Below are positions 24,696 through 32,949 of a stretch of DNA of 53,158 nucleotides, one piece after another (position 1 is the stretch's first letter; every line of letters begins with the position of its first letter). The position numbers and the translations under genes are program-made. Under the pieces are notes generated by a model. It was not told where the DNA came from. It ran no database searches and worked only from the letters and a program-made list of their open reading frames with translations. Source of the DNA: an uncultured Verrucomicrobiota bacterium (lineage in GTDB: Bacteria > Verrucomicrobiota > Kiritimatiellia > RFP12 > UBA3636). The stretch covers positions 1-53,158 of the forward strand of contig CAMOSH010000005.1 in NCBI GenBank assembly GCA_946624575.1, given 5' to 3'.

Positions 24696-26502
24696 GGCCG
24701 CCGTCGTCGTCCTCGACGGGATACGGGCCGCGGCCGATGTCGGCGGGGACGTAGTTGGTCGGCCAGCCGCCCTCGGGCTTCACGCCGAAGACGTCGCGCA
24801 CGGCCTCGTACATTCCGAAGCCGAATTCGCCGTTCGGCTCGGCGTAGGAGCCTTCGCCCCACTCGTTGAGCGGTCCGAGGCAGACGCGCTTCGCGCCCGT
24901 CTCCTCGGCGTAGCGGCGCGCCTCCCGGCAGAGGCGCCGGAACGCCTCGACCGAGCGGTGGTGGACTTCGATCGGTCCGTCGTTCCACGGGAAGTCCCAG
25001 TAGCCGGTGGTGAGATTCGGCAGGAAGGCCGCGGGGCTCGCGTCGCGCATGGCGCGCCAGTAGCCGGGGCTCGCCGCCACGATGTCGTCGTATTCGCGGA
25101 CCCAGGGGATGTTGCCGTCCGGCCCCGCCGGCACCTCGATGTAGTGGTAGGTCGTCGTCTCGTCGAAGCCGTAGTCCGCCATCCGCTTCACATCGACCGA
25201 AAAGCCCAGGCACTGCCCCTGGAAGTAGATGCCCTTGTAGCCGGCGTCGCGCGCCATCTGCCGGGCCAGGTCGAGCATGCGCTTGCATCCGCCGGGGCCG
25301 TTGTCGCGCTCCAGCCGGTCGCCGCTCCACACGCTGAAGTACGGCATGCCGTCCACATACTTGTAGGACGGGTGCCGGAAGTCCTTGTCAAGGCACTTCT
25401 GGATGATGTTCGTCCAGTGCGTTTCGTCGCATTCCGGAGGCGGGATGTGGTTGCACCACATGTTCGCGAATTTCAAATGCTTCGCGAACTTCGAGCCCGC
25501 GAGCGCCTTCTCGAACTTGGCGTCCCGGCCGTACCAGTCGACGAGGAAGAACGAGATGCCGTTCTCGACCGCCCACTTGATCTGCCAGTCGAGGACTTCC
25601 GGCTCGTAGTTGTCGTACCAGCCGAGCGCCGGACGCCGTTCTGGCGCCATGCGCCAGACCTTGAGCCAGTGGTGCGCGCGCGCCCAGTCGGGGAAGTAGA
25701 AGGCGCCGACTTCGCACGGCTCCGTCCGGATGGGCTTCGGCTCCGGGATGTAGGCGAGGTCCTGCGGAAGGCCGAGCGAGGGCTCGATTTTCACAGGTAC
25801 TTCGGCGACCGCCTCCGGGGCGTTGCCGCCGGAGAAGACGAGGCGGGCGGTGAACGCGCACGGCGCGTCGGCGACAACCGTCACGCGGTGCAGGACGGAG
25901 TCGCCGCCGCGGAGGTCGCAAAGGCGGCCCGCGGCGTCGGCATCGGCGAGGCGCACGCCGTCCGGAAGTCCCTCGACGCGCACCGTCACGCCGGTCGCGG
26001 CGAGGGTTCCCGCGTTGAAGACCCCCACCTCGATGTCCACAGGGCGACCCGCACGATCGAGTTTCATCGGCGCCTTCGTGTGCGAGAGGATGAGCTCGGG
26101 CGGAATGCCGGGATTGCCGGTGACGATGCGAAGGTCGCGGATGGGGATTTCCTCCTGGGTCTTGTCGTTCAGGACGCGGAAGGAGGCGATGTCTCCGTCC
26201 CACTTTTCGGCGATGTCGGGGGCGGGGTAGTTGGCGTTCCAGCGGACGGGCGCCGCGCCGTCGAAGAAATACCGGCGCTCCCTGCCGTCGCCAATGAGGT
26301 GGAGATGGCGGAAGGCGAGGTTCGTCTGGCCGCCGGCCGTGACCCATTCGATGTTCGCCCACACCGTGCGCGACTGCGGTGGCACGGTGAAGACCGCGCC
26401 CCCGCGCCCGGGAACGGCGGTGCCGAGAACGGGAGGGCCGCTTTCCGCCGCGAAGGCGATCCCGGAAACGGCCAGCAACGTTGCACAGAGAATGGCTTTC
26501 AT
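24661..26502 (-). CDS. Exported GH99-like / WbsX-type enzyme
   Basis: The start at 26502 gives a signal peptide (MKAILCATLLAVSGIAFAAE) and lies 8 nt after a TATCCT box. After about 230 residues of beta-sandwich the protein has the WbsX/GH99-like barrel: GAFYFPDWARAHHWLKVW, GWYDNYEPEVLDWQIKWAVE, GISFFLVDWYGRD, GPLNEWGEGSYAEPNGEFG. The C-terminal ExNEWxEG motif is diagnostic of PF14307 proteins. GH99 enzymes act on alpha-mannans; relatives in gut Verrucomicrobia act on varied glycans. The last residues (HPFNGLRWR) and the stop codon are contributed by a 35-bp repeat that recurs at 39773-39807. A regulon palindrome lies 61-80 bp upstream of the ATG. It is probably an operon with the DUF1680 gene downstream. 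Confidence 0.82.
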   Translation of the reverse strand: MKAILCATLLAVSGIAFAAESGPPVLGTAVPGRGGAVFTVPPQSRTVWANIEWVTAGGQTNLAFRHLHLIGDGRERRYFFDGAAPVRWNANYPAPDIAEKWDGDIASFRVLNDKTQEEIPIRDLRIVTGNPGIPPELILSHTKAPMKLDRAGRPVDIEVGVFNAGTLAATGVTVRVEGLPDGVRLADADAAGRLCDLRGGDSVLHRVTVVADAPCAFTARLVFSGGNAPEAVAEVPVKIEPSLGLPQDLAYIPEPKPIRTEPCEVGAFYFPDWARAHHWLKVWRMAPERRPALGWYDNYEPEVLDWQIKWAVENGISFFLVDWYGRDAKFEKALAGSKFAKHLKFANMWCNHIPPPECDETHWTNIIQKCLDKDFRHPSYKYVDGMPYFSVWSGDRLERDNGPGGCKRMLDLARQMARDAGYKGIYFQGQCLGFSVDVKRMADYGFDETTTYHYIEVPAGPDGNIPWVREYDDIVAASPGYWRAMRDASPAAFLPNLTTGYWDFPWNDGPIEVHHRSVEAFRRLCREARRYAEETGAKRVCLGPLNEWGEGSYAEPNGEFGFGMYEAVRDVFGVKPEGGWPTNYVPADIGRGPYPVEDDDGGPVHPFNGLRWR

Positions 26503-26510
26503 GGGGAGAA

Positions 26511-26516
26511 AGGATA
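26511..26516 (-). promoter_or_regulatory. -10 box of the GH99-like operon
   Basis: TATCCT on the minus strand is 8 nt from the start codon, so the transcript would be leaderless. No good -35 box is present at the right distance, consistent with dependence on an activator bound at the palindrome centred 59 bp upstream. Confidence 0.5.
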
Positions 26517-26562
26517 CCACAACGACCTCCCGCAAGCGACCTCGACGGTTTCATCCGCTCAC

Positions 26563-26582
26563 AAACCGGCCTAGTCCGGTTT
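26563..26582. promoter_or_regulatory. Regulon palindrome 1 (upstream of GH99-like gene)
   Basis: AAACCGGCCTAGTCCGGTTT has 7-bp perfect outer arms. Its centre is 59 bp from the -10 of the GH99-like gene. It also contains the stop codon (TAG) of the SSS symporter gene. Confidence 0.7.
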
Positions 26583-29129
26583 GCCGTGGGAAGGCTGCCG
26601 CGCGACGAATCCGTTGTCGGAGGCGTCGCGGACGCGGGCGCCGAGGTCGCGGAAGAGGCGGATCAGGTCGCGCAGGCCGCCCCAGATGAACCAGACCGTG
26701 CAGACCATCCCCAGGACCATCGGGATGCAGAGCGTCATCACGTAGTAGTAGCCGCCCCACCACGCCGCCGGGAACGGCCGGGCCATGTTCCAGAACATCA
26801 CGCCGATCGTCGCGATGCCGATCCGCCACACGAACATGTAGAGGAACGTGGCCCACGCGATGATCCGGTCCCCGCGCGTGTACTCTTCGTCGATGCCGAC
26901 GAGGCGCGTGAGCAGTCGCGCCGCGAGCGAAGGACGGCGCGAATTGTTCACAAATCTCAATTGTTCACCATTGTCCACAAATGACAAATCGCAATTATCC
27001 GGTTCGGAGGCACCCTTTGTCATTTGCGATTTGTGAACATTTGCGGATTTGCGGAATTGTGAACAATCCTCCTTGTCGACGGCTTCGCCACGGTGCAGCA
27101 TGCGGTCCAGATCGAAGGGCCCCACGCCGAAGAAGCGCCGGGCGATCCACGAGCCGAGGCAGTAGGCGGCGATGGAGAGGACCATCGAGAGACCGTAGAT
27201 TTCGGTCGAGTTGATGAAGAGCTTTTCGCGAAAGAGTTCCAGCGCCTGCTCAAGCGAGCTCTCGCCGGAGTTGAAGCCGAACGACCAGTCCACCCACGGG
27301 TTCAGCGGGCGGGAGAGGTCCGCGAAGAAGCGGAACACGCCCTCCGTCCAGCCGTGGAGCGAGAGCCACGGGACGACGTGCGACGCCCAGACGCGCTGCG
27401 TGATCAGCCCGACGAGCGAGAAGCCGGAACCGAACGCGATGGAACACCACGCGCCGGCCGTGTTGCCGAAGCGGGTGTAGAGTCCGAAGACCATCACGGT
27501 GCCGCCGCCGCCGAGCCACACGGCGCACAGGATCTGCGTGAAAAGGTTGATGTAGTCGAGCTGGCTGAAGAAGACCGCGACGACGAAGAAGAAGACCGCG
27601 ACGGCGACCGACGCCCAGCGGAGCATCGCGATGTGCCGGCGGCTGTCCGGCGGCGTCTTCCGGAAGGGCAGCACCACGTCCTGCACCCAGGTCGCGGCGG
27701 CGTTGAAGATGCGGGAGTCGTCCGTCGAGACGAGGAGCATGAGCATCAGCAGCCCGAAGAGGCCGATGACGCCCGCGGGCAGGAGCTGGTGCAGGACGAC
27801 CGGCATCATCATCTGCCCGTAGAGCGTGCGGACCTTCTGCGCCTGCTTGGCGTTGGCGCCCTGAACGGCGGCCAACGCCGGGGAGGGCGCGGGAATCTCG
27901 GCGTCCGGGTCCGTCCTGTGGCGTTCGACGGCGCTGGCGATGGCGTCGGCTTCCGCGCGCAGCGCGTCCGGGACGTTGTCGTTGATGACGTCGCGCGCGG
28001 CGTCGATGTAGGGCGTGTCGTTGTTCTTCAGCTGCGAGAGGGGTTCGTCCTGGAGGCGCGCCGGCAGGGCGTCGAGCGCGGCGGCGATCCGTTCGCGGGC
28101 CGCGGGGTCGGGAACCGCTTCGGCTGCCACCTTTTCGAGGAGCGCCACGCGCGTCGCGTGCGACGAGAAGCCGCCGTGCTCGCCGGGCAGGACGTAGCGC
28201 CCGTGGTTCATCACCGTGATGACGAGCAGCGTCACGAGGCCGATCATCGTGTAGGCGTAGCCGTTGCGCCACGAGCCGAGGACGCCCGCCATCTTCTGCT
28301 CGTGCGGGGTGCGTCCGGCGCTCGAGGTGTCGTTGCCGAACCACGAGGCGCGCTGCAGGACCGTGGACATCAGCCATACGCCGAGGGCGAAGAGGTTGAA
28401 GTCGCGGAGCTTGTCGATGTCGAACGGATTGAGGAAGCTCTCGCCGGGGACGCGGTTCATCATCACCGGCTCCATCGTTTCATGCCAGTCGAACGAGAAG
28501 AAGATCCAGACGGCGACGATGGCGAAGATCGGATAGGAGAGCATTCCCTGCACGGTGTCGGTGACGAGGAGCGAAATCCGCCCGGCCGGCCAGAGGGCGA
28601 CCAGGGCGAAGGCGATGCACGCGCCCACGATGAGCGCGAAAGTGGGGACCGCGCGGCCGAGAATCGAGACCGTGTGCGGAAGCCCGAGGAAATAGACGAA
28701 GAAGTTGGCGGCGATGGCCGGGCCGATCGCGTTGGCCACCATCTCCGTGAAGTTGCGCAGCACGGCCGCGAAGATGCGGAAGGTCCGGTTGTAGCGCATT
28801 TCGAGGAACTGCCCGAACGAGAGCGCCCGCGTCGCGCGCCAGCGGTAGACGCAGTAGCCCGAGAGCGAGAGGAACATCCCGAGCAGCGTCGGAAGGATGC
28901 CCCAGAAGGACATCGCCGAGCCGGCCCGGTAGGTCGCCTCGCAGTTGGCGACGATCGTGATGACGCTCATGCTCGCGGCCACGTCGCCGACGCTGATGAC
29001 GTAGCGGCCCGCGACGCGCCCGGCCGCGAGGAAGTCCACCGCGTCGCGCGCGTAGCGCTTCGCATACACGGCAAGCCCCAGCACGGCGGCGAAGGGGACG
29101 AACATGAGGATCCAGTCGATGAGGTGCAT
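26571..29129 (-). CDS. Sodium:solute symporter (SSS family), sugar-type
   Basis: The 852-residue membrane protein has the sodium/solute symporter pattern of many hydrophobic helices: MHLIDWILMFVPFAAVLGLA, an ISVGDVAASMSVITIVAN motif, SFGQFLEMRYNRTFRIFAAV and LMLMLLVSTDDSRIFNAAAT. It is longer than the usual 500-600 residues because of a soluble loop (about 325-445) and extra C-terminal helices. Residues about 688-729 are encoded by an AT-rich palindrome (26943-27067), and the inserted peptide (ANVHKSQMTK...LSFVDN) resembles the insert in the GH5 enzyme. The insert falls in a cytoplasmic-looking loop between helices. I chose the start at 29129, 10 nt after a TAGAAT box, rather than the in-frame ATG at 29141. 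It probably imports the oligosaccharide or sugar released by the exported enzymes. Confidence 0.85.
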   Translation of the reverse strand: MHLIDWILMFVPFAAVLGLAVYAKRYARDAVDFLAAGRVAGRYVISVGDVAASMSVITIVANCEATYRAGSAMSFWGILPTLLGMFLSLSGYCVYRWRATRALSFGQFLEMRYNRTFRIFAAVLRNFTEMVANAIGPAIAANFFVYFLGLPHTVSILGRAVPTFALIVGACIAFALVALWPAGRISLLVTDTVQGMLSYPIFAIVAVWIFFSFDWHETMEPVMMNRVPGESFLNPFDIDKLRDFNLFALGVWLMSTVLQRASWFGNDTSSAGRTPHEQKMAGVLGSWRNGYAYTMIGLVTLLVITVMNHGRYVLPGEHGGFSSHATRVALLEKVAAEAVPDPAARERIAAALDALPARLQDEPLSQLKNNDTPYIDAARDVINDNVPDALRAEADAIASAVERHRTDPDAEIPAPSPALAAVQGANAKQAQKVRTLYGQMMMPVVLHQLLPAGVIGLFGLLMLMLLVSTDDSRIFNAAATWVQDVVLPFRKTPPDSRRHIAMLRWASVAVAVFFFVVAVFFSQLDYINLFTQILCAVWLGGGGTVMVFGLYTRFGNTAGAWCSIAFGSGFSLVGLITQRVWASHVVPWLSLHGWTEGVFRFFADLSRPLNPWVDWSFGFNSGESSLEQALELFREKLFINSTEIYGLSMVLSIAAYCLGSWIARRFFGVGPFDLDRMLHRGEAVDKEDCSQFRKSANVHKSQMTKGASEPDNCDLSFVDNGEQLRFVNNSRRPSLAARLLTRLVGIDEEYTRGDRIIAWATFLYMFVWRIGIATIGVMFWNMARPFPAAWWGGYYYVMTLCIPMVLGMVCTVWFIWGGLRDLIRLFRDLGARVRDASDNGFVARQPSHGKPD
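26943..27067. repeat. AT-rich palindrome inserted in frame in the symporter gene
   Basis: Outer arms ATTGTTCACAA (26943-26953) and TTGTGAACAAT (27057-27067) are perfect inverted copies, with further inverted CACAAATGACAAATCGCAA-type units inside. It has no stop in the gene's frame. It is the same family as 15074-15177. Confidence 0.85.
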
Positions 29130-29139
29130 GGCGCAATCC

Positions 29140-29145
29140 ATTCTA
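29140..29145 (-). promoter_or_regulatory. -10 box of the symporter gene
   Basis: TAGAAT on the minus strand is 10 nt from the chosen ATG, giving a leaderless or near-leaderless mRNA. No recognisable -35 box is present. The regulon palindrome is centred 59 bp upstream. Confidence 0.5.
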
Positions 29146-29191
29146 CCCGACGCCCCGCCGCTGGAGTGCGTTTCTTGCCGCGTTTTCGCAG

Positions 29192-29211
29192 AAACCGGCC
29201 TAGGCCAGTTC
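29192..29211. promoter_or_regulatory. Regulon palindrome 2 (upstream of the SSS symporter)
   Basis: AAACCGGCCTAGGCCAGTTC is a near-perfect palindrome around CCTAGG. It lies in the 96-bp gap between the AAA ATPase stop and the symporter promoter. Confidence 0.7.
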
Positions 29212-29237
29212 CGTCGCGCCAGAGGCGCCGGCTCTGC

Positions 29238-30659
29238 CTACGCCTCGAACAAGTCGTCCAGCGTCACTTCGGACTGGACGTTACCCGCATACTTGTTTTT
29301 CGCGAGACCGTATGTCGTCACGTATGTGACATGAATCGCCTTGCGCGTCCCGGTTTCCCGCTTGAATGCCGACACCTTGCGACGCATGGACGCATCGTCG
29401 TCCGCGTCAAGCGCGTATGCGTCCGGCGCGAATTTCATCTCGCAGAGATTCACGATCCCATCGCTGCGGTCAATCAGCAAATCGATTTGCGCGCCTTGTT
29501 CCGCCTCATCGATAGGGCGACCGCACCGCCAGGCGTAGTTCAGGGAATGGACGCCACCGATTTGGAGCGCGCGCTTGATTTGCTCGACGTGCTCCAGACA
29601 AACCAGTTCAAACGACAGACCCTCCCATGTGTTCAAGAGCGGGGAGTTCACGGACGATGACCAGAACTTCGGGTCGTCGTCTGTGTTTTCGCGCGCGAAT
29701 CGGAGATGGAACAGCGTAAAGTTGTCAATGAGCTGGTAAAGCGAGTCCCGTATCCGTTTCGCGCCCATGCGGTATCGCCTGACGAACCCGCACTGAGCGA
29801 GTTCCTCAAGATATTTTGTCAGAGTCCCGGAGTTCGAAATTCCAGTCGCCGCCGAAATCTCGCCACGAGTCAGTCCCGCCCTTCGAGAGCAAAGCGCCCC
29901 AACGATTTCGACATACGGCGCGTCTTTCGCGAACAGGGACGAAAATAACTCCCCGAACTCCGATTCGAGCTTATCCTCGTTCGCGAAAAAGATTGCGTCC
30001 ATGTTTTGCGCGACGCTCAGGCCGCGCTGGAGGTGGTTCCAGTAGAATGGGACTCCGCCTAGGGCCATGTAGTATTGCACCAGTTGGTAGCGCGTCGCCT
30101 CCATCCCCATGGATTCAGCCAGTTCCTCGCATTCGGACAGGGTGAACGGGTGGAGCGGGATGCGGACCGTCACGCGGTTGTGAAGCCCGCCGCGGCTGTG
30201 GATCACCTTGTTCAGCATCCACGAAGTGGCAGATCCGCAGACGATGAGCAAAATGTCCCGCCGGGCCGACGCCCAGGCGTTCCAGAAATTCTCCAGTGCC
30301 GGGATGAAGTTCGCGTTTGGCTTGTCCATCCACGGCATTTCGTCCAGAAACAAGATTTTTTTGGGGGCGGCCGACAACTGCACGACCGTCTTCAGTTCGT
30401 CGAATGCCTGAAACCACGTCTTCAACGAAGGGCATTTGGTATGCCCGCTCTCGACCAGTGAGCGGCGGAAACGTTCGAGTTGGATTTTCGTGCCGGAGTT
30501 TGCGACTCCGGAATGCTGGAACGCAAACCGAGAATTGAACGTCTCTCGGACAAGAAACGTCTTTCCAACGCGACGTCGCCCGTAAACGGCGACGAACTCC
30601 GAACTGCCGCTTTCTGCGGCCATCTGCAATCGCTCAATTTCCTTTTTGCGCCCTATCAT
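29238..30659 (-). CDS. AAA ATPase of the archaeal-type family with C-terminal DUF234 nuclease-like domain
   Basis: The 473-residue protein has a Walker A motif VYGRRRVGKTFL (Lys33), a Walker B motif KKILFLDEMPW (Asp106, Glu107) and a winged-helix region (GLTRGEISAATGISNSGTLT). It ends in a DUF234-type PD-(D/E)XK domain (GAQIDLLIDRSDGIVNLCEM followed by KF). Proteins of this PF01637+PF03008 build are common in gut bacteria and archaea; their role is unknown, with links to mobile DNA. AAGGAGT precedes the start and a TAGTAT box lies about 30 nt upstream. Its GC content is visibly lower than that of its neighbours, which points to recent acquisition. It has no functional connection to the flanking sugar genes and separates the symporter from the oxidoreductase. 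Confidence 0.85.
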   Translation of the reverse strand: MIGRKKEIERLQMAAESGSSEFVAVYGRRRVGKTFLVRETFNSRFAFQHSGVANSGTKIQLERFRRSLVESGHTKCPSLKTWFQAFDELKTVVQLSAAPKKILFLDEMPWMDKPNANFIPALENFWNAWASARRDILLIVCGSATSWMLNKVIHSRGGLHNRVTVRIPLHPFTLSECEELAESMGMEATRYQLVQYYMALGGVPFYWNHLQRGLSVAQNMDAIFFANEDKLESEFGELFSSLFAKDAPYVEIVGALCSRRAGLTRGEISAATGISNSGTLTKYLEELAQCGFVRRYRMGAKRIRDSLYQLIDNFTLFHLRFARENTDDDPKFWSSSVNSPLLNTWEGLSFELVCLEHVEQIKRALQIGGVHSLNYAWRCGRPIDEAEQGAQIDLLIDRSDGIVNLCEMKFAPDAYALDADDDASMRRKVSAFKRETGTRKAIHVTYVTTYGLAKNKYAGNVQSEVTLDDLFEA

Positions 30660-30743
30660 CGAAAGACTCCTTTGTAAACGGATGGCTTTATACTAGCATT
30701 TGGAGCAGATAAAGTCAATAGTCTCAGCTAAAATATGTGAATC

Positions 30744-30782
30744 TTTGACTATATCTCTGATTTTTCCGGCGATATAGTCAAA
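30744..30782. promoter_or_regulatory. Perfect 12-bp inverted repeat upstream of the AAA ATPase
   Basis: TTTGACTATATC (30744-30755) and GATATAGTCAAA (30771-30782) flank a 15-nt spacer. It lies 85-123 bp before the ATPase start and about 95 bp after the oxidoreductase stop. A related half-site AAAGTCAATAG is at about 30714. It may be an operator or the edge of the acquired segment. Confidence 0.5.
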
Positions 30783-30874
30783 AGTCCCTGCGTTCGTGAC
30801 GAAGGCACGGCCCCTTGCGTTTGCCTCGGCATGAAAGTGCCAAAAACTGCAATCCTCGAATGAGACCGTGCTTT

Positions 30875-31909
30875 TCAGGAGATGCCGCACATCCGCAGCA
30901 GCGCGCGATGCACGGCGAGGTCGTGCTCGCAGAGGTCGTCCGGCTCACGCTCCTCGCCGCGGACGATGCGGGCGAACTGCCGGAGCTGCCCGGCGTAGCG
31001 GTTGAGGAGGCCGTTTTGGAACTGCGGCTCGAAGCGGAGCGTCTGGCGGCCTTCGGGAATCCCCCCGGCGGCCTCGCAGAGGTTGAGGTCGAGAACGAGG
31101 CCCTTTCCGTCGAAGCGCTCGAACGGGGCGATCTCGGCGCTGCCGTTCGTGCCGGAGACGCGGAGGCGGCGCCCGAAGGCGCCGGCGCGGCAGCGGTCGC
31201 AGGAGCGGACGATGCCGATGGCGCCCGCCTCCCATTCGAGGACGCCGAGGCAGTTGTCGCGCGAGCCGGGGGCGGAGCCGGGGGCGTCGCGCAGGACCGG
31301 CGGACGCGCCGACGACGGCTCGCCCAGCATGGAAACGAAGAAATCGACGAGATGGCAGCCGAGGTTGTAGAGGATGCCGCCCCGGAAGGACGAGAGGTAG
31401 CGCCGGTAGTCGTCGTCGCCGTAGCCGTGGTCCATGTCCGCCTCGATTCCCCACACGTCGCCGAAGACGCCGCGGCGCACGGCGTCCGCGAGCCACTGGA
31501 TCGCCGGGTTGGCGCGGAACATGTAGCCCATCTGGACGTGGAGGCCGCGCGCACGGGCCTCCGTCCGAAACCGCGCGAACGGCTCGTAGGTCTCGCCGCC
31601 GGGCTTGTCGAGGTGCATCGGCAGCCCGTGCGCCAGGACGCGCTCCGCCGTCGCCACGAGGTCGCCGTTGGTGACTTCGACGAAGGCGGCGTCGATGGTC
31701 TTGTCCGCCCAGACCTGCTCCTCGGCGAGGAGCGGCACGCCTTCGAGGACGGAATCGGGGCGGCGGAGCGGGTAGCGCGGCGACGCGCCGTCGCGGTCGT
31801 CGACGAGGCCGACGAGCTCGAACTCGTCCGGGAGCGCCCGGATGGTCGTCAGCTTGTCGACGGCGTGTTCGTGGGAAATGCCGAACTGGACGACGCGGAT
31901 TCTTTTCAT
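30875..31909 (-). CDS. Gfo/Idh/MocA-family oxidoreductase
   Basis: The 344-residue protein starts at 31909 by a 4-bp ATGA overlap with the epimerase gene. It has an N-terminal Rossmann fold (MKRIRVVQFGISHEHA, LVGLVDDRDG), the family's Lys motif (HLDKPGGETYEPF) and the C-terminal domain with the His motif (GGILYNLGCHLVDFFVSMLG). Such enzymes oxidise or reduce sugars and inositols with NAD(P); the substrate cannot be read from sequence. It is the last gene of an operon with the epimerase and the exported LamG-like protein. Confidence 0.88.
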   Translation of the reverse strand: MKRIRVVQFGISHEHAVDKLTTIRALPDEFELVGLVDDRDGASPRYPLRRPDSVLEGVPLLAEEQVWADKTIDAAFVEVTNGDLVATAERVLAHGLPMHLDKPGGETYEPFARFRTEARARGLHVQMGYMFRANPAIQWLADAVRRGVFGDVWGIEADMDHGYGDDDYRRYLSSFRGGILYNLGCHLVDFFVSMLGEPSSARPPVLRDAPGSAPGSRDNCLGVLEWEAGAIGIVRSCDRCRAGAFGRRLRVSGTNGSAEIAPFERFDGKGLVLDLNLCEAAGGIPEGRQTLRFEPQFQNGLLNRYAGQLRQFARIVRGEEREPDDLCEHDLAVHRALLRMCGIS

Positions 31910-32916
31910 TGCCGCGCCTCCAGCCATTCGTCCATGCGACGGCCTTCGCCTTCGTAGCCCTGCCACTCGTAGCCGCGGGGGACTTTCGCGAGTTCGGTTT
32001 CCAGCCCTTTCGCCAGCGGCATCAGGTCGCCCTGCGAGAGGCCCGTCGCCGCCAGGATCTTCGAATTGTCGACGATGCGCTCGAAGAGGCGGTCCGTCCG
32101 CAGCTGCCACGTCAGACCGAGGTCCCACGGGTCGGGGCAGCGGATGCGCATGAAATCCTCCTCCGGCGCCCAGACGACCCGGAGTCCGCGCAGCGAGGCG
32201 TAGAGTTCCGCGATGTCGCCCCACGCGTGGTGTTCGGCCGTCGCGAGCGTGTAGGTCTCGCCGGCGGCGCGGTCGTCGAGGACGAGGCGGGCGATGAACC
32301 GGGCGTTGTCGCCGGCCCACGTGAGCGTCCCCTGCACGTCGCGCGCCGTCTCGGGCAGGACGACCGCCTTGCCCCGGTCGGCGCGCCCCACGACGGTCGG
32401 CGCCTCGAGCGTGACGAGCTGGTAGCGGTAGGTGGAATAGGTGATCGAGGGGCGGACGATTGTCCAGTTGCGGTGGCCGAGGGAGCGAAGGATGCGCTCG
32501 CCGCGCGCCTTGTAGATGCTGTAGTCGTCGGAGTTGCGCAGGATCGGGTCGTCGGCGGTGTCGACGAGGAGCCGCGAATCCTCGCGCACGGGGACGTCCT
32601 TGCCGTCGTAGACGCGGTAGCTGGAGAGATAGACGTAGTGTCCGCAGGCGGCGGCCATGCGGGGCAGTTTGGGCGCGAGTTCCGCCGTCGGGTAGATCAG
32701 GAAGTCCACGATGGCGTCGTAGTGGCGGGCGAGGAGCGGGGCGAGGAAGGCCCCGTCCTTGGCGTTGCCTTGGATGCGGCGGACGCCGGGCGGATCGAGC
32801 GAGGGGTCGGGGGCGTCGAGCGACACGGCGTCGACGGCGTGTCCCATCCGGGCGAGTTCCGGGACGACATAGCGCCCCATGGCGCCGGAGGCGCCGAGAA
32901 CGAGGACGGTTTTCAT
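31906..32916 (-). CDS. NAD-dependent epimerase/dehydratase
   Basis: The 336-residue short-chain dehydrogenase-like protein has the nucleotide-binding motif GASGAMGRYV at residues 8-17, then VYLSSYRVYDG and YSIYKARGE, where Tyr and Lys of the YxxxK motif are present (extended SDR). It resembles predicted nucleoside-sugar epimerases found beside Gfo/Idh/MocA oxidoreductases in Verrucomicrobia. It overlaps the oxidoreductase gene by 4 bp and starts 33 bp after the exported LamG-like gene. The pair probably interconverts a sugar acid or keto sugar released by the locus. Confidence 0.85.
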   Translation of the reverse strand: MKTVLVLGASGAMGRYVVPELARMGHAVDAVSLDAPDPSLDPPGVRRIQGNAKDGAFLAPLLARHYDAIVDFLIYPTAELAPKLPRMAAACGHYVYLSSYRVYDGKDVPVREDSRLLVDTADDPILRNSDDYSIYKARGERILRSLGHRNWTIVRPSITYSTYRYQLVTLEAPTVVGRADRGKAVVLPETARDVQGTLTWAGDNARFIARLVLDDRAAGETYTLATAEHHAWGDIAELYASLRGLRVVWAPEEDFMRIRCPDPWDLGLTWQLRTDRLFERIVDNSKILAATGLSQGDLMPLAKGLETELAKVPRGYEWQGYEGEGRRMDEWLEARQ

Positions 32917-32949
32917 GGCGTCGCGGATTCCATGGCGGGCCGTCCGCCG

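Noticed and set aside
26981-29660. Long plus-strand frames opposite the SSS symporter
   Set aside because: Charged, low-complexity translation typical of the antisense of a GC-rich membrane protein gene.
30693-30890. 65-codon minus-strand small gene upstream of the AAA ATPase
   Set aside because: Most of it overlaps the end of the oxidoreductase gene in another frame or runs through the inverted repeat; there is no convincing ribosome site.
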